Positions 1 through 11,698 of a stretch of 64,000 nt of DNA are shown one piece after another; position 1 is the first letter of the stretch; every line of letters starts with the position of its first letter. The notes below the pieces were generated by a model. It saw only the letters and a program-made list of their open reading frames with translations. It was not told the origin of the DNA and did no database searches. Source of the DNA: Tetragonia tetragonoides (Eukaryota; Streptophyta; Magnoliopsida; Caryophyllales; Aizoaceae); assembly GCA_038025085.1 (NCBI GenBank), contig CM076151.1, forward strand, positions 6,065,001 through 6,129,000, in the 5' to 3' direction. A program made the translations under genes and the position numbers.

Positions 1-752
1 CAAGTTGAAGTAAAATGCGAGGCTCTTTTCCCTGGGTTCTTGGGTAGTGGTGGGTGGGGCGGTTGTTATTCGGTTTTCCCCTGAACATTGGTATATTCTT
101 AAGATATTTGCCATTTCTGATGTATACCCCTGCTGTTGTGCACATCACAGAGTTAATAATAGGAAGTTAGGCTGCCCTTGAATTGAGTGGAATTATTTTA
201 TTTTATTTTATTTTTTTTTTTTGAGGAGGGGGGGGGGAGGGGGGGCAACAGTACTGATTAGTGCTAAACAAATAGTAGATAATATTGGGGTTAACATATA
301 AAAGAATGTTATTATAATTCTGCTTTTTGCTGACATTTTCATGATTTGTCTTTTTTTTTTTTTCCCTTCTTACCGTGCATTCACCCCTGTGTGTAGAGGA
401 AGGGTCAGGGAGGCGTTGGACTGTCACTTTCTAATATTGTTCAGAATTCAGATTGTGCAGTTTGGCCAAATGGTTTGATTCATTCTTGCTTATGTGAGGT
501 ATGTCACATGCAGGAAGCTATTGTGGAACAACAAAACTCCGTGCTTCAAAAAAGCTAGAATATGGTTCAACACATTTGGCCAGGTTTTATTCACAGTGAA
601 GTGCATTAATTGCTGAGTCCAAACAGATAAGTAAACTATACATTGACTGGTGAAGTAAGACCTCAGTTTGATTTTGATAGTAGTGATGCTCTCGAGAGAG
701 TAGTTTGAGATTTTGCAGATATAGCATGGTTTAGATTTGTCTTTTTTATATG
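1..752. other. Intergenic, no gene recognised
   Basis: I see no conserved protein frame. The stretch holds a T-tract followed on the other strand by a C-rich run near 205-245 and otherwise AT-rich unique-looking DNA. It could be the 3' untranslated region or downstream flank of a gene outside the window, but nothing proves that. Confidence 0.4.
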
Positions 753-950
753 CGCAATTTGGTGAAAATCACCTTAAAAATTACACCTTTTGTTCAGTAC
801 CCCCTTAACTGTTGCTATTTGTTCAGTACCACCTTTAAAGTTACAAACGCCCTGAAAGTCACCCCTTAAGTGAATTTCCGGCCAAATTCTTTGATTTTCT
901 TCCCATTTTACCCTCACGTGTCCCTCATGTGACTTTTAAATAATTTGACC
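753..950 (+). repeat. Left terminal inverted repeat of the Pack-TIR element
   Basis: Pairs with 1615-1811 in inverted orientation through blocks such as TTGTTCAGTACC, AACGCCCTGAAAGTCA and TTCCGGCCAAATTC. Similarity fades inward of about 950. Confidence 0.85.
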
Positions 951-1242
951 AATTTTAATAAATAAAGTATTAAAATCATGAATAAATTGTATTTAAAGAG
1001 TTAAAATAATAAAAATTAAAAATTCATGAACAAATTGTATGTGTCCGTCCAATTCCTTGCTCTCTTCATAGAATCAAAACGCCCTTCCAGAGTTTTGAGT
1101 TCCAGCGACAGAACACAAAAATACTACAACCTCAACAACAATGGCGTCCTTAATCTTAACCCATCTCAACAGACACAAGTAATTTCGACAGAAAGTTCAG
1201 ACTTTTAGAGAGAGAGAGAGATGCGAAAATCTGAAGAAGAAG

Positions 1243-1520
1243 ATGATGCAAGGACTTCACCCTCAACAGCAACAACTTGCCGCTCTTCTCTCCACCGCCC
1301 TTGGCCACAAAGACGAACCCTCCTCCACCACCAGTACCACCACCAGCGCCGCCATTTCAACCACCGCCACGTCATCATCAGTGCAAGATACTGACGAGTC
1401 GAACCGAGTTGCCTCAGTTAACTCGCTCCACCGGTTAATTGTTTACCCTCCTAACTCGGTCCTTGTTGCTCACTCTGCTGCTTATCTCTTTCAGGGCTTC
1501 TCTCAGCTCCTTGTTGATAA
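1243..1520 (+). pseudogene. Captured first exon of an ARM/HEAT-like protein gene
   Basis: The frame starts MMQGLHPQQQQLAALLSTAL, then a Ser/Thr-rich linker, then SLHRLIVYPPNSVLVAHSAA and FSQLLVDK. This looks like the amino end of a large plant ARM/HEAT-repeat protein that I cannot name with certainty. Coding sequence stops at a good splice donor (ATAA|GTATGC at 1520/1521) followed by a CT-rich intron start, and the right arm of the element begins about 90 bp later. No downstream exon is visible. An upstream stretch from about 1026 with a GA repeat looks like the original 5' UTR. The fragment has no stop before the donor, so it could still be transcribed, but it cannot make the parental protein. 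Confidence 0.65.
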
Positions 1521-1614
1521 GTATGCTCTCTCTCTCTCTCTCCTTGTTGATATTTGTTTTAGTTTAATTAGTTTAGTTATTTACATTTCTATTTTTAATT
1601 TATTTAATTATTTG

Positions 1615-1811
1615 GTCAAATCATTTAAAAGTCACATGAGAGACACGTGAGAGTAAAATGGGAAGAAAATCAAGGAATTTGGCCGGAAATTCACTTAAGA
1701 GGTGACTTTCAGGGCGTTTGTAACTTTAAAGGTGGTACTGAACAAATAGCAACAGTTAATGGGGTACTGAACAAAAGGTGTAATTTTTAAGGTGGTTTTC
1801 ACCAAATTGCG
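1615..1811 (-). repeat. Right terminal inverted repeat of the Pack-TIR element
   Basis: Inverted copy of 753-950. It differs from the left arm by scattered substitutions, for example CACC-TTAAAA versus the complementary GGT-TTTTAAG surroundings, showing the insertion is not brand new. Confidence 0.85.
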
Positions 1812-1819
1812 TTTATATA

Positions 1820-4260
1820 GGGTTTGTTCCTCTTCATAGTACCCAAAAGCTGAAGAATGACAAAATGCATATTGTATTTAGCTCTGTTGCAGTCTATTTT
1901 TCGTTTGATAGACTACGGTAGGAAGATTTGAATTCAGACCTTAGTCATCATTACCCTAGGCTACCGCCTACCGAATGCTTCATCAGTACCTGTACCTCCT
2001 TTCTGGGAAAGAAAAAATAGCATCGTCAGTACCTATGGAGGAATCAAGTGTTAGACCACTAAAAACCATGCTTCAAACCCGAAATATAGGGATCAAGTCC
2101 TGGAATAGTCGCTAAATGTCTATTGTCTAAATACTCGTCGTTTAAGCAAGGTCAGGTTTGACATGTTTAATTTTACATTGTTCTATATTCCTACCTTTGA
2201 GTGCCTTAGTAAAAAGTCTTACATGAACTACACCAGCGTCCAGCTACTAACGATCACAAGCTTACATGCATTTGCACTTTTAGTAGGGTGATGAGGTCTA
2301 CCGTCTACATTACTAGGAGTATCATGCATCTTCCTTATAAGTTGACTTCATAACTTTTTAAGTACTTCCTGTTTTGGATCTAGTGCTTCTCCTTAGGATT
2401 GAAGCCACCTGTTTGTGGACTTTGCTTAGGCTGTATCAGAGACTCAGTGTGTATCAATGGTTGTTTTCTTGGGTCAGCCATCGAGTTATATGCACATCTA
2501 CCATAACATTGTAGACTATAGAGGATAAGGATTAAGGAGAAGGCCAGAACACAGAAGGGACCAAGCGAGGGAGTTAGACCAGTTCTAGATGGAGGAAAAA
2601 CAAGTCTATGCATTCATTTCGATTTTTATGTTTCGGAAAGTGGTTAGTGTGTTTCATTACATAACTCAAAAGATGACTGTAAGAATTACAGGTCTCTGTC
2701 CTGTAATGACCGAAAACGACATCCAGATGACCAGAATACCAGATGCAAGTATGCAACTAGTTTCTCAGCTGGCCTAGAATGCTCATTCTTAGATGTCTTA
2801 ACAAATGAGCATAACTGCATGTCTCACAACAGTAGCTGTACTGCTTCAGGTAGTGTTGTGAAAAAGTCTACAGCTTTTTAGATTTTGATTTCTTCAATCT
2901 CAGTTGACTTCTTCAGGTTCCAATTTTTCTGTTCGGTCAATGCAACCTTAGTTCTTTCGCCCTAAAACAATACTGACCTGATTCTTGTATAGTTTTATGC
3001 TTCCCAAGTAAGGACGGCAAAATCTAACAACATAGCATGGTCTCTGATTCAAGTATGAAAATCAGAAATTGGTAGTCTTCCCTCCTCAAAACATAAGCAG
3101 AATATTACGCAAATCGAATACAAAATAAACGGGTTTTTTTATAAATAACCAATGCCCCACTTATTAATCCTTTGGAGTAGTTAATTAATACTCATATCTT
3201 GGCATGTTCACCACTTATTAGAATCCATGTGTAATAAGCAGTGCCAATTATATGGACATTCTCTTTGGTAATAATTCATTAACACATCCAAACCTCAACG
3301 TTGTATGCCCAAGACAACAGCCATGTTCTTTTCCAGCCCTGTAGATCATATTACACTGTAACTCCTAGACCGAAACAAGGAATTAACTTTGTATGAACTT
3401 TTTTGGATAATTATTAATTTTGTATAAACTTATATCTACTCCAAATCAACTTCAAAAGTTGCAAACTAAACTTCTCTAAGATCATTCGGAAAAAAGAGTC
3501 ATTGCATACATAAAAACATACTTTACCGAGAATTAACAAGTGGTTAATACGAGTGGTTTGGCCACTACGATCTATGAACCAAGATTAATTAAGGATTAAA
3601 ATTTTAGGAATGTAAACACTCAATGAGGTAGGACCTTATGAATAGTATACTAGGAGTACTATTTGCAGTCTTCTAATATACGAGTAATCCTTTCGAACAA
3701 GGTGATTAATTAACACAACACGAGGTATAATCCGCCTAATACTGACACAAATTAAGACCACTTGACATGTTGAAATGCCAATATTATGGCCATTATTAGT
3801 TTATTACTACGTGTTCACCGTCCTATTAACCCCTAATTAAGATTTTAAGACACTACTATCGAGTAAGTAAAGACAACCTTGATTCTTTTGACTGATTAAT
3901 GAAGATAGAATCTTTAATTACTACTACCACCTTAATTAATCACTATTAGTACTATATCAGTCAGGACTACTATGAAGGATGTGGGGTCGGCGCCGGCCCC
4001 GGATCTTTCGGGTTTAAAAGTTCCATGATGGGCATGACCCGATTACTAAATTAATGCCAACCCCATATGACTTCTAATGACATGAGACCACCATATTAGC
4101 TTAGTCCACATTTTTCAAACCTTATAATATACAAATTATAAATATTTTAATAATTTCCCACCCCTCCCCCCACCAAAAGTCAGAGCTCACTTGCTTAATA
4201 AGATATCATGTCATCCCAATAACAAGAAATTGGTAGTTGACTTCCAAACCCTCCCTCAAT
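1820..4260. other. Intergenic, no gene recognised
   Basis: Short frames here have no recognisable domain and no consistent splice structure. The stretch is AT-rich, with a GC-rich spot at about 3985-4010. It includes the promoter side of the RING-H2 gene at its right end. Confidence 0.4.
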
Positions 4261-4263
4261 TCC

Positions 4264-4271
4264 TATATAAA
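4264..4271 (+). promoter_or_regulatory. TATA box of the RING-H2 gene
   Basis: CTATATAAAGGG lies about 210 bp before the proposed start codon. A transcript would begin near 4295, which rules out the longer upstream frame beginning at 4237 as a real protein start. Confidence 0.6.
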
Positions 4272-4474
4272 GGGTCACTCTTTCCCCATTCATATCATCA
4301 ACATATCCAAAGTGACTCATAACACACAAAAAAACCCCTACAAAACTCACAAAGATCACACAAGTTTTTCCCTAAGATTTACATCGATTTTCTCTTTTGT
4401 AGTTCATACCAGGGGTATCCACAGTCAGCGTCAGCCAAAAAATGATTTTCTTCGTGTATCAATCGAAGTTATGC

Positions 4475-4900
4475 ATGGCTACCCTTGTTTTCTACACTTG
4501 TATTTACTTCCCTCTCCTACATTTGAAACGTGCAATTCTTAGCATCCTAGGGTTCGTTCTCTGCATACATCACTACCCTTTGGATTGCTCGGAAAGCTCA
4601 CCGGGTGTTGATAGGGAGACATGCTCGATCGACCTTCCAATGTGTAGATATGGAGATTCGAAGAACAGGAGCCTTAATATTGATGGTGATGACGACGAGG
4701 CGTGCTCGGTTTGCTTGGCTGAGTTTGAGAGTGAAGACATGGTGAGCCAACTCTCTAAATGTGGTCATGTTTTCCACATGACATGCATTGATAAATGGGT
4801 TGAGAGGAGCCAATTTACTTGCCCTCTTTGTAGGACTTCGTTCTTGAATGTGCATGGAAGCCATGCAACATGCAACAGCAGTCTTTCCTGCATTTCTTGA
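4475..4900 (+). CDS. Small RING-H2 finger protein (RHA2/XERICO/BRH1-like E3 ligase)
   Basis: A single-exon frame of 141 aa if started at [12 protein letters not shown] (4475); an in-frame ATG at 4442 would add 11 residues. Residues 1-35 are hydrophobic and could be a membrane anchor or signal-anchor, as in the short plant RHA2/XERICO/BRH1 group. A C3H2C3 RING-H2 finger follows at C77, C80, C96, H98, H101, C104, C116 and C119, with the usual Trp (W108) and Pro (P117). Proteins of this group recruit E2 enzymes and tag targets with ubiquitin, several of them in abscisic acid or brassinosteroid responses; the target here is unknown. The short intronless structure fits the family. Which member it is cannot be told from sequence alone. 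Confidence 0.85.
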   Translation: MATLVFYTCIYFPLLHLKRAILSILGFVLCIHHYPLDCSESSPGVDRETCSIDLPMCRYGDSKNRSLNIDGDDDEACSVCLAEFESEDMVSQLSKCGHVFHMTCIDKWVERSQFTCPLCRTSFLNVHGSHATCNSSLSCIS

Positions 4901-5984
4901 TGATAAAATCCCATGCACCCGGCCCCATCCTAGCAATCTCTCTTCTTTTCCCATTTTTATAGTTAGGTTATGACTAATTCCAATTTTGATGTTCAAAATT
5001 ATTATATACTTTGTACGTAGGAGATGACGTAAATTGGGTTGATGATTAGATCTATATAATTCTTCAAATTCTTTTAATTTGTTCTAGCTAATTGATATGG
5101 TCTCTCTCTTAGTGAATCTGATAATTTATTATGGTTTATTTTGTTGATGACCTTATATTTTCAAGAAATGTATATAGCCCATATGGATGGTATTGACATA
5201 GTCTCTCTAATTGTATAGAACAATGCTCTAAATAATTAGTCGTCTAGATAAACAAAAGGAAAATATTTTATTGATTCAGTGGGTGGTCGACCCAATTAAA
5301 TATTGTGTTTATCTCTCTCCTACTTTATTAATTACTACTTTAAACAGAGGACAGATCAAAGATTATGATAATAGAGAAGAGAGCTGAATACAATAAGCGA
5401 TTGTGGATTAGCAACCCCAGTTATTTTCAAGTTGAACATTTAACTCTCAAGATAATAGTTAGCCAATACTTTTTTTTTTGAGTGGCTAGTTAGCTAATAC
5501 TTAAAGAGTACTACATAGTGGAAAACTGAAAGAGAAAAGGAAATAAAAAGGTCAAAGACTTAATATACGTCATGCTCTAGTCATCACACAAATACATTAT
5601 TAAATATTAGTGACTAATTAATAAGGGTAGGATCCTCTCTTAGATCTTTTAGTACCCACCCTAGCTTAAGTCCCTGACCGACCCTCCTCTCAAGTCTCAA
5701 GGCGCTACTGCCTGCATTAACTGTTTTGAAATAGTATTAACTTGCTGAGTTGCGTTACATATATTGATATATTAATATTGTTTGTATGTTGTTGATCAGC
5801 TAAGCAATCAGATACTTGGAAAAAATGGAGTCACATGTGAGTAGAGCACAATGTATAGAGTTCACATGCTAGGACTTTGTAAATTCTATAAAATTTATCT
5901 TATCCAAAAACCTTTGTTTGTTTTTTTTTTTTTTTTTGTAAATTGACGAATTTTAATGATTAAGTCTTACATGTATATTGTTTG
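4901..5984. other. Intergenic, no gene recognised
   Basis: This holds the 3' untranslated region of the RING-H2 gene and then AT-rich sequence with homopolymer T runs (5470s, 5920s). I see no coding potential. Confidence 0.4.
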
Positions 5985-7590
5985 ATTAGAGGCCTGACAA
6001 CCGACTCTGGGGCCTCTCAAATCTCTTAGGGAGTGTTTAGTGCGAAAATATCAACTTTTATTTCAGGATTTTTTAGAAACCCAAAAATCGTGGGTTATAA
6101 TTTTTATTTTCAACTTCACCGGGGTCTAATTATGAATTTATGATTTTTGTCCAAATTTCTCCAGGAAATTTATATATCATGACCCAACAGAAATAGTGGA
6201 GCCCCTGTGAGGTCATCCGACGACCCGAAGCCTGACTTCACCATGATTTTCGGTCGTTTGTCCCTTATAAGGGTGTCACAGAAAAAGGTCATTCAAGCCT
6301 AATAGAAGCCTAACAACCGACCTCAAAGGCCTCCCATATCCCATAGGAGTGTGCCATGCGATTTGGTGTGAAAATAACAACCTTTGTTATAGGGCCTTCC
6401 GGGAGCTCAAAATGGTACTAGAATATAGCCTTCATTTTTGGCTTCTTGGAGTCCGCTTGTGATTTTGCCCAAATTTCTCCATTGGGTCTATCATGACACA
6501 AAAGTAATGTAGGCGTCCAGAAAAGGTATTTCGGCTACTTAAACCCCGATTTCACTAATGCTTTTGGTGTTTTTTGACCTTTATAGTGGTCGAGCGAGTG
6601 TCTTATAAAAAGATCGTCCAAGCCTGATAGGGATCGGACAACCGACCCCGGGGGCCTCACATGTCCCTTGGGGGTGTCTCATGCGATGTGGTGTGAAAAT
6701 ATTAACTTTTGTTCCGGAGGCTTTTGGAACCTCAAAAACCATGGATTATAGGCTTCATTTTCGGCTTCCTGGGACCCGGTTGTGATTTTTGCCAAAATTT
6801 CTTCAGGGAATCTATCGTAACCCAAGAGAAATCTCGGCGCTCTGGGAAGGTCATCCGGCTACCTAAACCTACCCTGATTTCACCAATACTTTCAGTGTTC
6901 CGACCCTTATAGTGGGTGGCTCGTAAAAAGATCGTCCAAGCCTAATAGGGACCTGAAAACCGACCCCAAGAGCCTTACATGTCCCCTAGGTGTGTGCCGT
7001 GCAATTTGGTGCAAAGATATCAACCTTTGTTTTAGGGCCTTCCAAAAGCTCAAAAATCATGGATTATAACCTTCATTTTTCTGTTTTCCGGAGTCCAGTT
7101 GTGATTTTTGTTCAAATTTTTCCAGGGGGTCTATCGTGCTCCAAGAGGACTCTCGGCGCCTCGGGAAGGTTTTCTGGCTATCCGAACTCTGATTTCACCT
7201 ATGCTTTCGTTGTTCCGGCTCTTATAGTGCGTGTCTCGTAAAAAGGTCATCCAAGCCTAATAGGGATCTGACAACTGACCCCGGGGCCTCCCAAATCCCC
7301 TAGGGGGTGTCCTGTATGATGTGGTGCAAAAATATCAACTTTCGTTCTGGGGCCTTCTGAAAGCTCAAAATCGTGGATTATTGTCTTCATTTTTTGAATT
7401 ATCGGGATCTGATTGTGATTTTTTACCAAATTTCTCCGTAGAGTCTATCGTGTCCTAAAATAATCCTCGGTATCCGTGAAAAGTCATTCGGCTACCCGAA
7501 ATCTCTGGGATATAGGTATTGAGACATGACTTGAAACAATGTCCCGAGACATGGGCTCTAGGACAAGGCAATGGGGCCTGGGTCATGGGC
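5985..7590. repeat. Degenerate tandem repeat, five units of about 315-325 bp
   Basis: The phrase GACAACCGACCCCGGGGCCT recurs in diverged form at about 5996, 6312, 6637, 6955 and 7270, giving periods of 316, 325, 318 and 315. Each unit also repeats a TGCGATGTGGTG-like box, a TCGTGGATTATAG-like box, a TCTATCGTGACC-like box and ends near AAGGTCATCCAAGCCTAATA. Frames within it are accidental. Related partial units lie at about 37925-38014 and 43671-44280, so this is a dispersed satellite or the internal repeat of a larger element. Confidence 0.85.
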
Positions 7591-8213
7591 GTAACAAGGT
7601 CATCGACAATTATAGTATGTAACCGAGATATATTTGCAAAAGTCTTATGTCGGATACCAATTTCAGCTTGGTATTAGTTATTTGACATATGAAAAAGTTA
7701 TAGGCAAATACAATGCTTGTTTTGCACAACTGTTCCAAAAATCTTTTAGGTAAACCCATATCAACTTTTCATTATAACTCCTATAGCTTTCAACTTCCTT
7801 TTTCCCCTTCTGTTTATTAGCATAACTTTCATCTAGTTGTGTGACACATTTCATAAATATCCTTTTTTTTTTTTTTTTATACTGGCGATTAACAACCAAA
7901 ATGTATGATACTTGATTATTATTCGTACTTTTGTGTTCAATAACTAAAGTACCGATTTGTGTTGAATACAACAAGTCATAAAGTTTAACACAACTGAACA
8001 CAATTCAGATTTGAAAACCTAACTCATCTTAAAATAGGCTAAAGTTGGACTTTTACTTTCATACTCCACATCTAATGTGGACACTCAACACTCCTCATAT
8101 GTCCATCTCTAGTCTTGAACTTAGAATTTTTAGGATACATAGAAGATGATTTAATAACCGCTTGATACAATCTCATTTGGTTTATTTTAGCATGGTATGA
8201 ACTAGACAAAGTA
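7591..8213. other. Intergenic, no gene recognised
   Basis: AT-rich DNA between the tandem array and the hAT-like element. It holds a T-tract at 7862-7879 and no recognisable coding sequence. Confidence 0.4.
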
Positions 8214-8221
8214 CATATATG

Positions 8222-8876
8222 TAGGGATGGCAGTGGGGCGGGTATAAGTGGGTACCGCCCCGCATCCGCTCTAGTTGGGGCGGAGATGGGGTATCACTAG
8301 GTGGGGATGGGGCGGGTACAGGTGGGTACCGCTCCGCATCCGCTCCAGTTGGGGCGGAGATGGGGGAGCACTAGGTGGGGATGGGGCGGGGATGGTTTTG
8401 ATAAAAGAAAACCGCCATGGGGATGGGGCGGAGGTGGTTTGCCTTCTTCCCCCAGTGGATACCCGTCGGAGCCCCGCCCCACCTTATACCCGTCTACCCG
8501 TCCCGCCTCATACCCACATAAAAATAAAAAAATGTAAATATAAATATATAAAACCTTATTTTATCAAATAAATAAAAATTGTCTACTACTATTGCTTATC
8601 AAAAAGCTCAAAATTTTCTTTGCAAATTATCTAGGGTGAATTTGAGGTAGATCAAGATGTGGGCTTCGTTTGTTTTCGGGCGGGTATAAAGCGAATATGG
8701 ATATCCTCCCGATAAATGGAGCGAAGGTGGATACCCGCCGGGTAAGTGGGGCGGAGGTGGATTTGGGATCTCCAACCCGTGGTGGGAATAGAGCGGATGA
8801 CGGAATCAAAATACCTAAGTGAGTATGGGGATGAATCTACCTATATCCACTACCGCCCCGCCCATTGTCATCCCTA
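8222..8876. mobile_element. Non-autonomous hAT-like element with GGGGCGG motif repeats
   Basis: The element starts TAGGGATGGCAGTGGGGCGG and ends with the near-inverse (…CCATTGTCATCCCTA). It is flanked by a perfect 8-bp direct repeat CATATATG (8214-8221 and 8877-8884). An 8-bp duplication and TAGGG…CCCTA ends are typical of the hAT superfamily. The inside has many copies of GGGGCGGA/GTGGGGATGGGG boxes and no transposase, so movement would need an enzyme supplied elsewhere. Confidence 0.85.
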
Positions 8877-9067
8877 CATATATGGATCACTTTCAAAACA
8901 AAAGGAAAAAAAAAAAAAAAAAAAAGAACTCATAATTTCTGAAAAGAGTACTTACAATCAGACACGGAGTAAAGCTCTCATATCATAAACCGAAACGATC
9001 GGAGATCTGGGATTTGTTTCTTGCCGCCACAACTGAATAGCGGAGCTGCTATCTCCCTCCTGAAAAT

Positions 9068-11698
9068 ATGGTAATTCTACATTTCTCTCTCTCTCTCTCT
9101 CTCTCTCTAGATCTCTTTGTTGTTCGATCGAATCAATTTTTCTCGAATTATTCGATTCATTTGATATAATTTTCTCAGAATTCGGTGAACAATCAATATT
9201 ACTGCATTCAATTCGAATTGAAACTTGAGAACTAGTTGGTTTCTCTTGATTGATCGCGAATTGTAATAGTGCGTCATTAATTAGATATTTGTGAATTGAA
9301 ATAGTTTGATTTTATTGGTGGTCATCAATTCTGGATGATTCATTTAATTGGTGTAGGGTTATTCAACTTTGCAATTGATGAGAACCTTGCTTTGAAATTC
9401 TAATTGATGATTAGGTTAAATCTTTTGATTTTTTGAATGTAATTGTTTGGTATATGAAGTGAATGATAGAAGGGTGCTAAAGAAATGGTTCTAATTGTAT
9501 GTAAAAATTTGTCATTTTATTTTCTTATTTATGCTGAAATTTGGGATATGATTTCCAGATTCAATTTGTGATCCTTATTAATCGACAAGGGAAAGTGAGG
9601 TTGACAAAATGGTACTCACCATATACTCAGAAGGAAAGAACAAAGGTTGGTACAACTTTCTTGGTTTCACCTAATGTCTAATTTCGTTTTCGTAAATGTG
9701 TTCGTTTTACAGTTGGGAATTATGTTGGTGTTGGGACATATCAAAGCTTGTCAAAAAGTTTCTTAACTTAGTTTTTTTTTGTGGTAAATTATGATCTATG
9801 TAGATTCTTCGGGAGCTAAGTGGATTAATTCTCACCCGGGGTCCTAAGCTATGTAACTTTGTGGATTGGAGAGGATTAAAGGTTGTTTACAGAAGGTAAT
9901 TACGAGTATTTGTTTGAGCTTTTGTCCTTTTGGTGGGGGTTTTTGAATCTCATGCTTCCCACATGCGACAGCTTGTAATGATATTCGATGTTCGAAATTA
10001 CTGATGCTTGTTACTTGTTTCTGGTGTAAACCCACATGCGTTGGGAATCAGACTCATGCTAGAAGTTCAGCTCTAGACTGTGTGATACTAAGCACTAAGC
10101 AGTGTATAATCGAAGATTTGTTGGATGAAATTTAGGCCTGCTAGAGAATAGCTCACTCTAACCTAGCTGATAATTTCTTGTAAAAATTTATCAAAGTTAG
10201 TCAGTAAGGGGTTGCAAACAGTCAATTTTGGCACCCCTATGTGTTGGCACAATTCTAGAAGCTAAACTGCTTGCTAAATGGCTACAAAATTTGGTATGTG
10301 TTCTCAATACTTGAGGACCAGAGTTTGTTGCTCCTCAGAGAGTCATTGGATTATGATTCCTTCGCCATGGTTTTGCCTTAGGGGACCCATCTCATCTATG
10401 GGAAATGATGAAGATAGGAAAACAACATAATAGATGCAAAATACCCTAGGACTTGTGCACTTGTGCACTTGTGCTCATACAGGGGGAGATTTTTAATCTT
10501 TTTCAACCAAGATGGCAGAGTAGTTTGAGAAAAAGATCTCTTCATTTGAATCATTTCTGATGATTAAACATTTATGGGCAAGGCATAAGCTGAGTTTCAT
10601 TTGGGCTTTTGCACTAGATTTTCATAAAGCCCCTTCTTTTTCGGGGTCTCTGTTTAAGGAGGTTTTTTCCCACACCAGGTTTTTTCTTCAGGAGCCCTGT
10701 GTGCCCTTTCAACTTCTGTGAGAGTTTGGGAACTGAGAAAATTTCAACAAATGCTGTGACAGATATCCCTCAATTTGTTGTTTCTTATCATGATGATTTG
10801 ATACACCAGTGATCTTCTCCTTGTCCATCTCAGCATGTACATAGTTAATGTTTAGATTCCCAGTCCATCCTGTCTACCCTGGGCCCTGATCTTCCTTCAT
10901 TTACCTCTCCAAAAGCATGTTTTGACATGCTAGCTCATGTTGATCTTATTGTTCATACATCTGTTTATTACTGAGCTTCTTCTAGATTGTGTTCTTGATG
11001 CTTTATGAGCTTTTTTGCTATGGTTGGACTAAGATGTTCCTGTGTATTGATGGGTGCAGGTATGCTAGTTTGTATTTCTGTATGTGCATTGATCAGAATG
11101 ACAATGAATTAGAGGTCCTTGAAATAGTCCATCATTTTGTTGAGATTCTGGACCGCTATTTCGGAAGTGTGAGTTATGCTTCATCTATTTGAAACGCATT
11201 TTGGGTTCTTATGTCAATTGGTTTGTTATCGAACTCTATATCTAAAAAGTAATTAACTCATTCCCTTCAGGTCTGTGAATTGGACTTGATCTTCAACTTT
11301 CACAAGGTAAGTCTATAGAACATGCTGTTCAGCACTATCATTTATCGGAAGATCTGTATCAGACGGGATATATTCTAATATGCCTTCTGGTTGGTAAACT
11401 TTTTCTGCATGGCATCTAAATCTTCCTTCTCATATGTTTTCTGTATGATCATAAAAGGCATATTATATACTTGACGAGATTCTAATTGCTGGTGAGTTGC
11501 AAGAGTCAAGCAAAAAGACAGTTGCCCGGCTGATTGCTGCACAGGTACAATCTATGACTTGGATATTTTTGAGTCTCATGTGCTGTATGCCTGTATGTCT
11601 TCTAACATTGATGTTCTTTTTTGAAGGATTCACTGGTTGAGGCTGCAAAAGAGCAAGAAAACTCCATCAGTAATATAATTGCACAGGCTACAAAGTAG
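9068..11698 (+). CDS. AP1S: AP-1 clathrin adaptor complex, small sigma subunit
   Basis: Seven coding exons join in frame: 9068-9070 (ATG only), 9559-9645, 9804-9895, 11060-11168, 11271-11306, 11458-11544 and 11627-11698, giving 161 aa, the usual length of plant AP-1 sigma. The protein reads [20 protein letters not shown], then [20 protein letters not shown] and [16 protein letters not shown], all hallmarks of the longin-fold sigma chain, and ends NIIAQATK. It forms the AP-1 heterotetramer with gamma, beta and mu chains at the trans-Golgi network and early endosome, where it helps recognise dileucine cargo signals and load clathrin vesicles. The start codon ends exon 1, immediately before a GT donor, so a single-exon scan misses it. 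Intron 1 opens with a (CT)n run. Confidence is high for sigma-1 rather than sigma-2 because of the [12 protein letters not shown] stretch. Confidence 0.95.
9084..9109 (+). repeat. (CT)n microsatellite in AP1S intron 1
   Basis: About thirteen CT dinucleotides shortly after the start-codon exon. Such pyrimidine runs are common at plant gene 5' ends. Confidence 0.9.

Larger units (their letters stand above)
753..1811. mobile_element. Pack-TIR (Pack-MULE-like) element carrying a captured gene 5' end
   Basis: Two arms of about 200 bp (753-950 and 1615-1811) are inverted copies of each other, about 95% alike by eye, both starting CGCAATTTGGTGAAAA. Outside the arms the flanks read TTTATATG (left) and TTTATATA (right), a likely 8-9 bp target duplication with one difference. 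Between the arms lie a 5' UTR-like stretch, a coding exon and the start of its intron, with no transposase. Long inverted arms plus an 8-9 bp duplication fit the Mutator superfamily, so a Pack-MULE is the best reading. The superfamily assignment is inference; the inverted repeat itself is directly visible. Confidence 0.8.

Noticed and set aside
4237..4542. A 101-aa frame upstream of and overlapping the RING-H2 gene
   Set aside because: It begins before the TATA box and has no domain; it is leader and shifted-frame sequence.
8275..8571. Gly/Trp-rich and Pro-rich frames on both strands
   Set aside because: Products of translating the GGGGCGG motif repeat of the hAT-like element.
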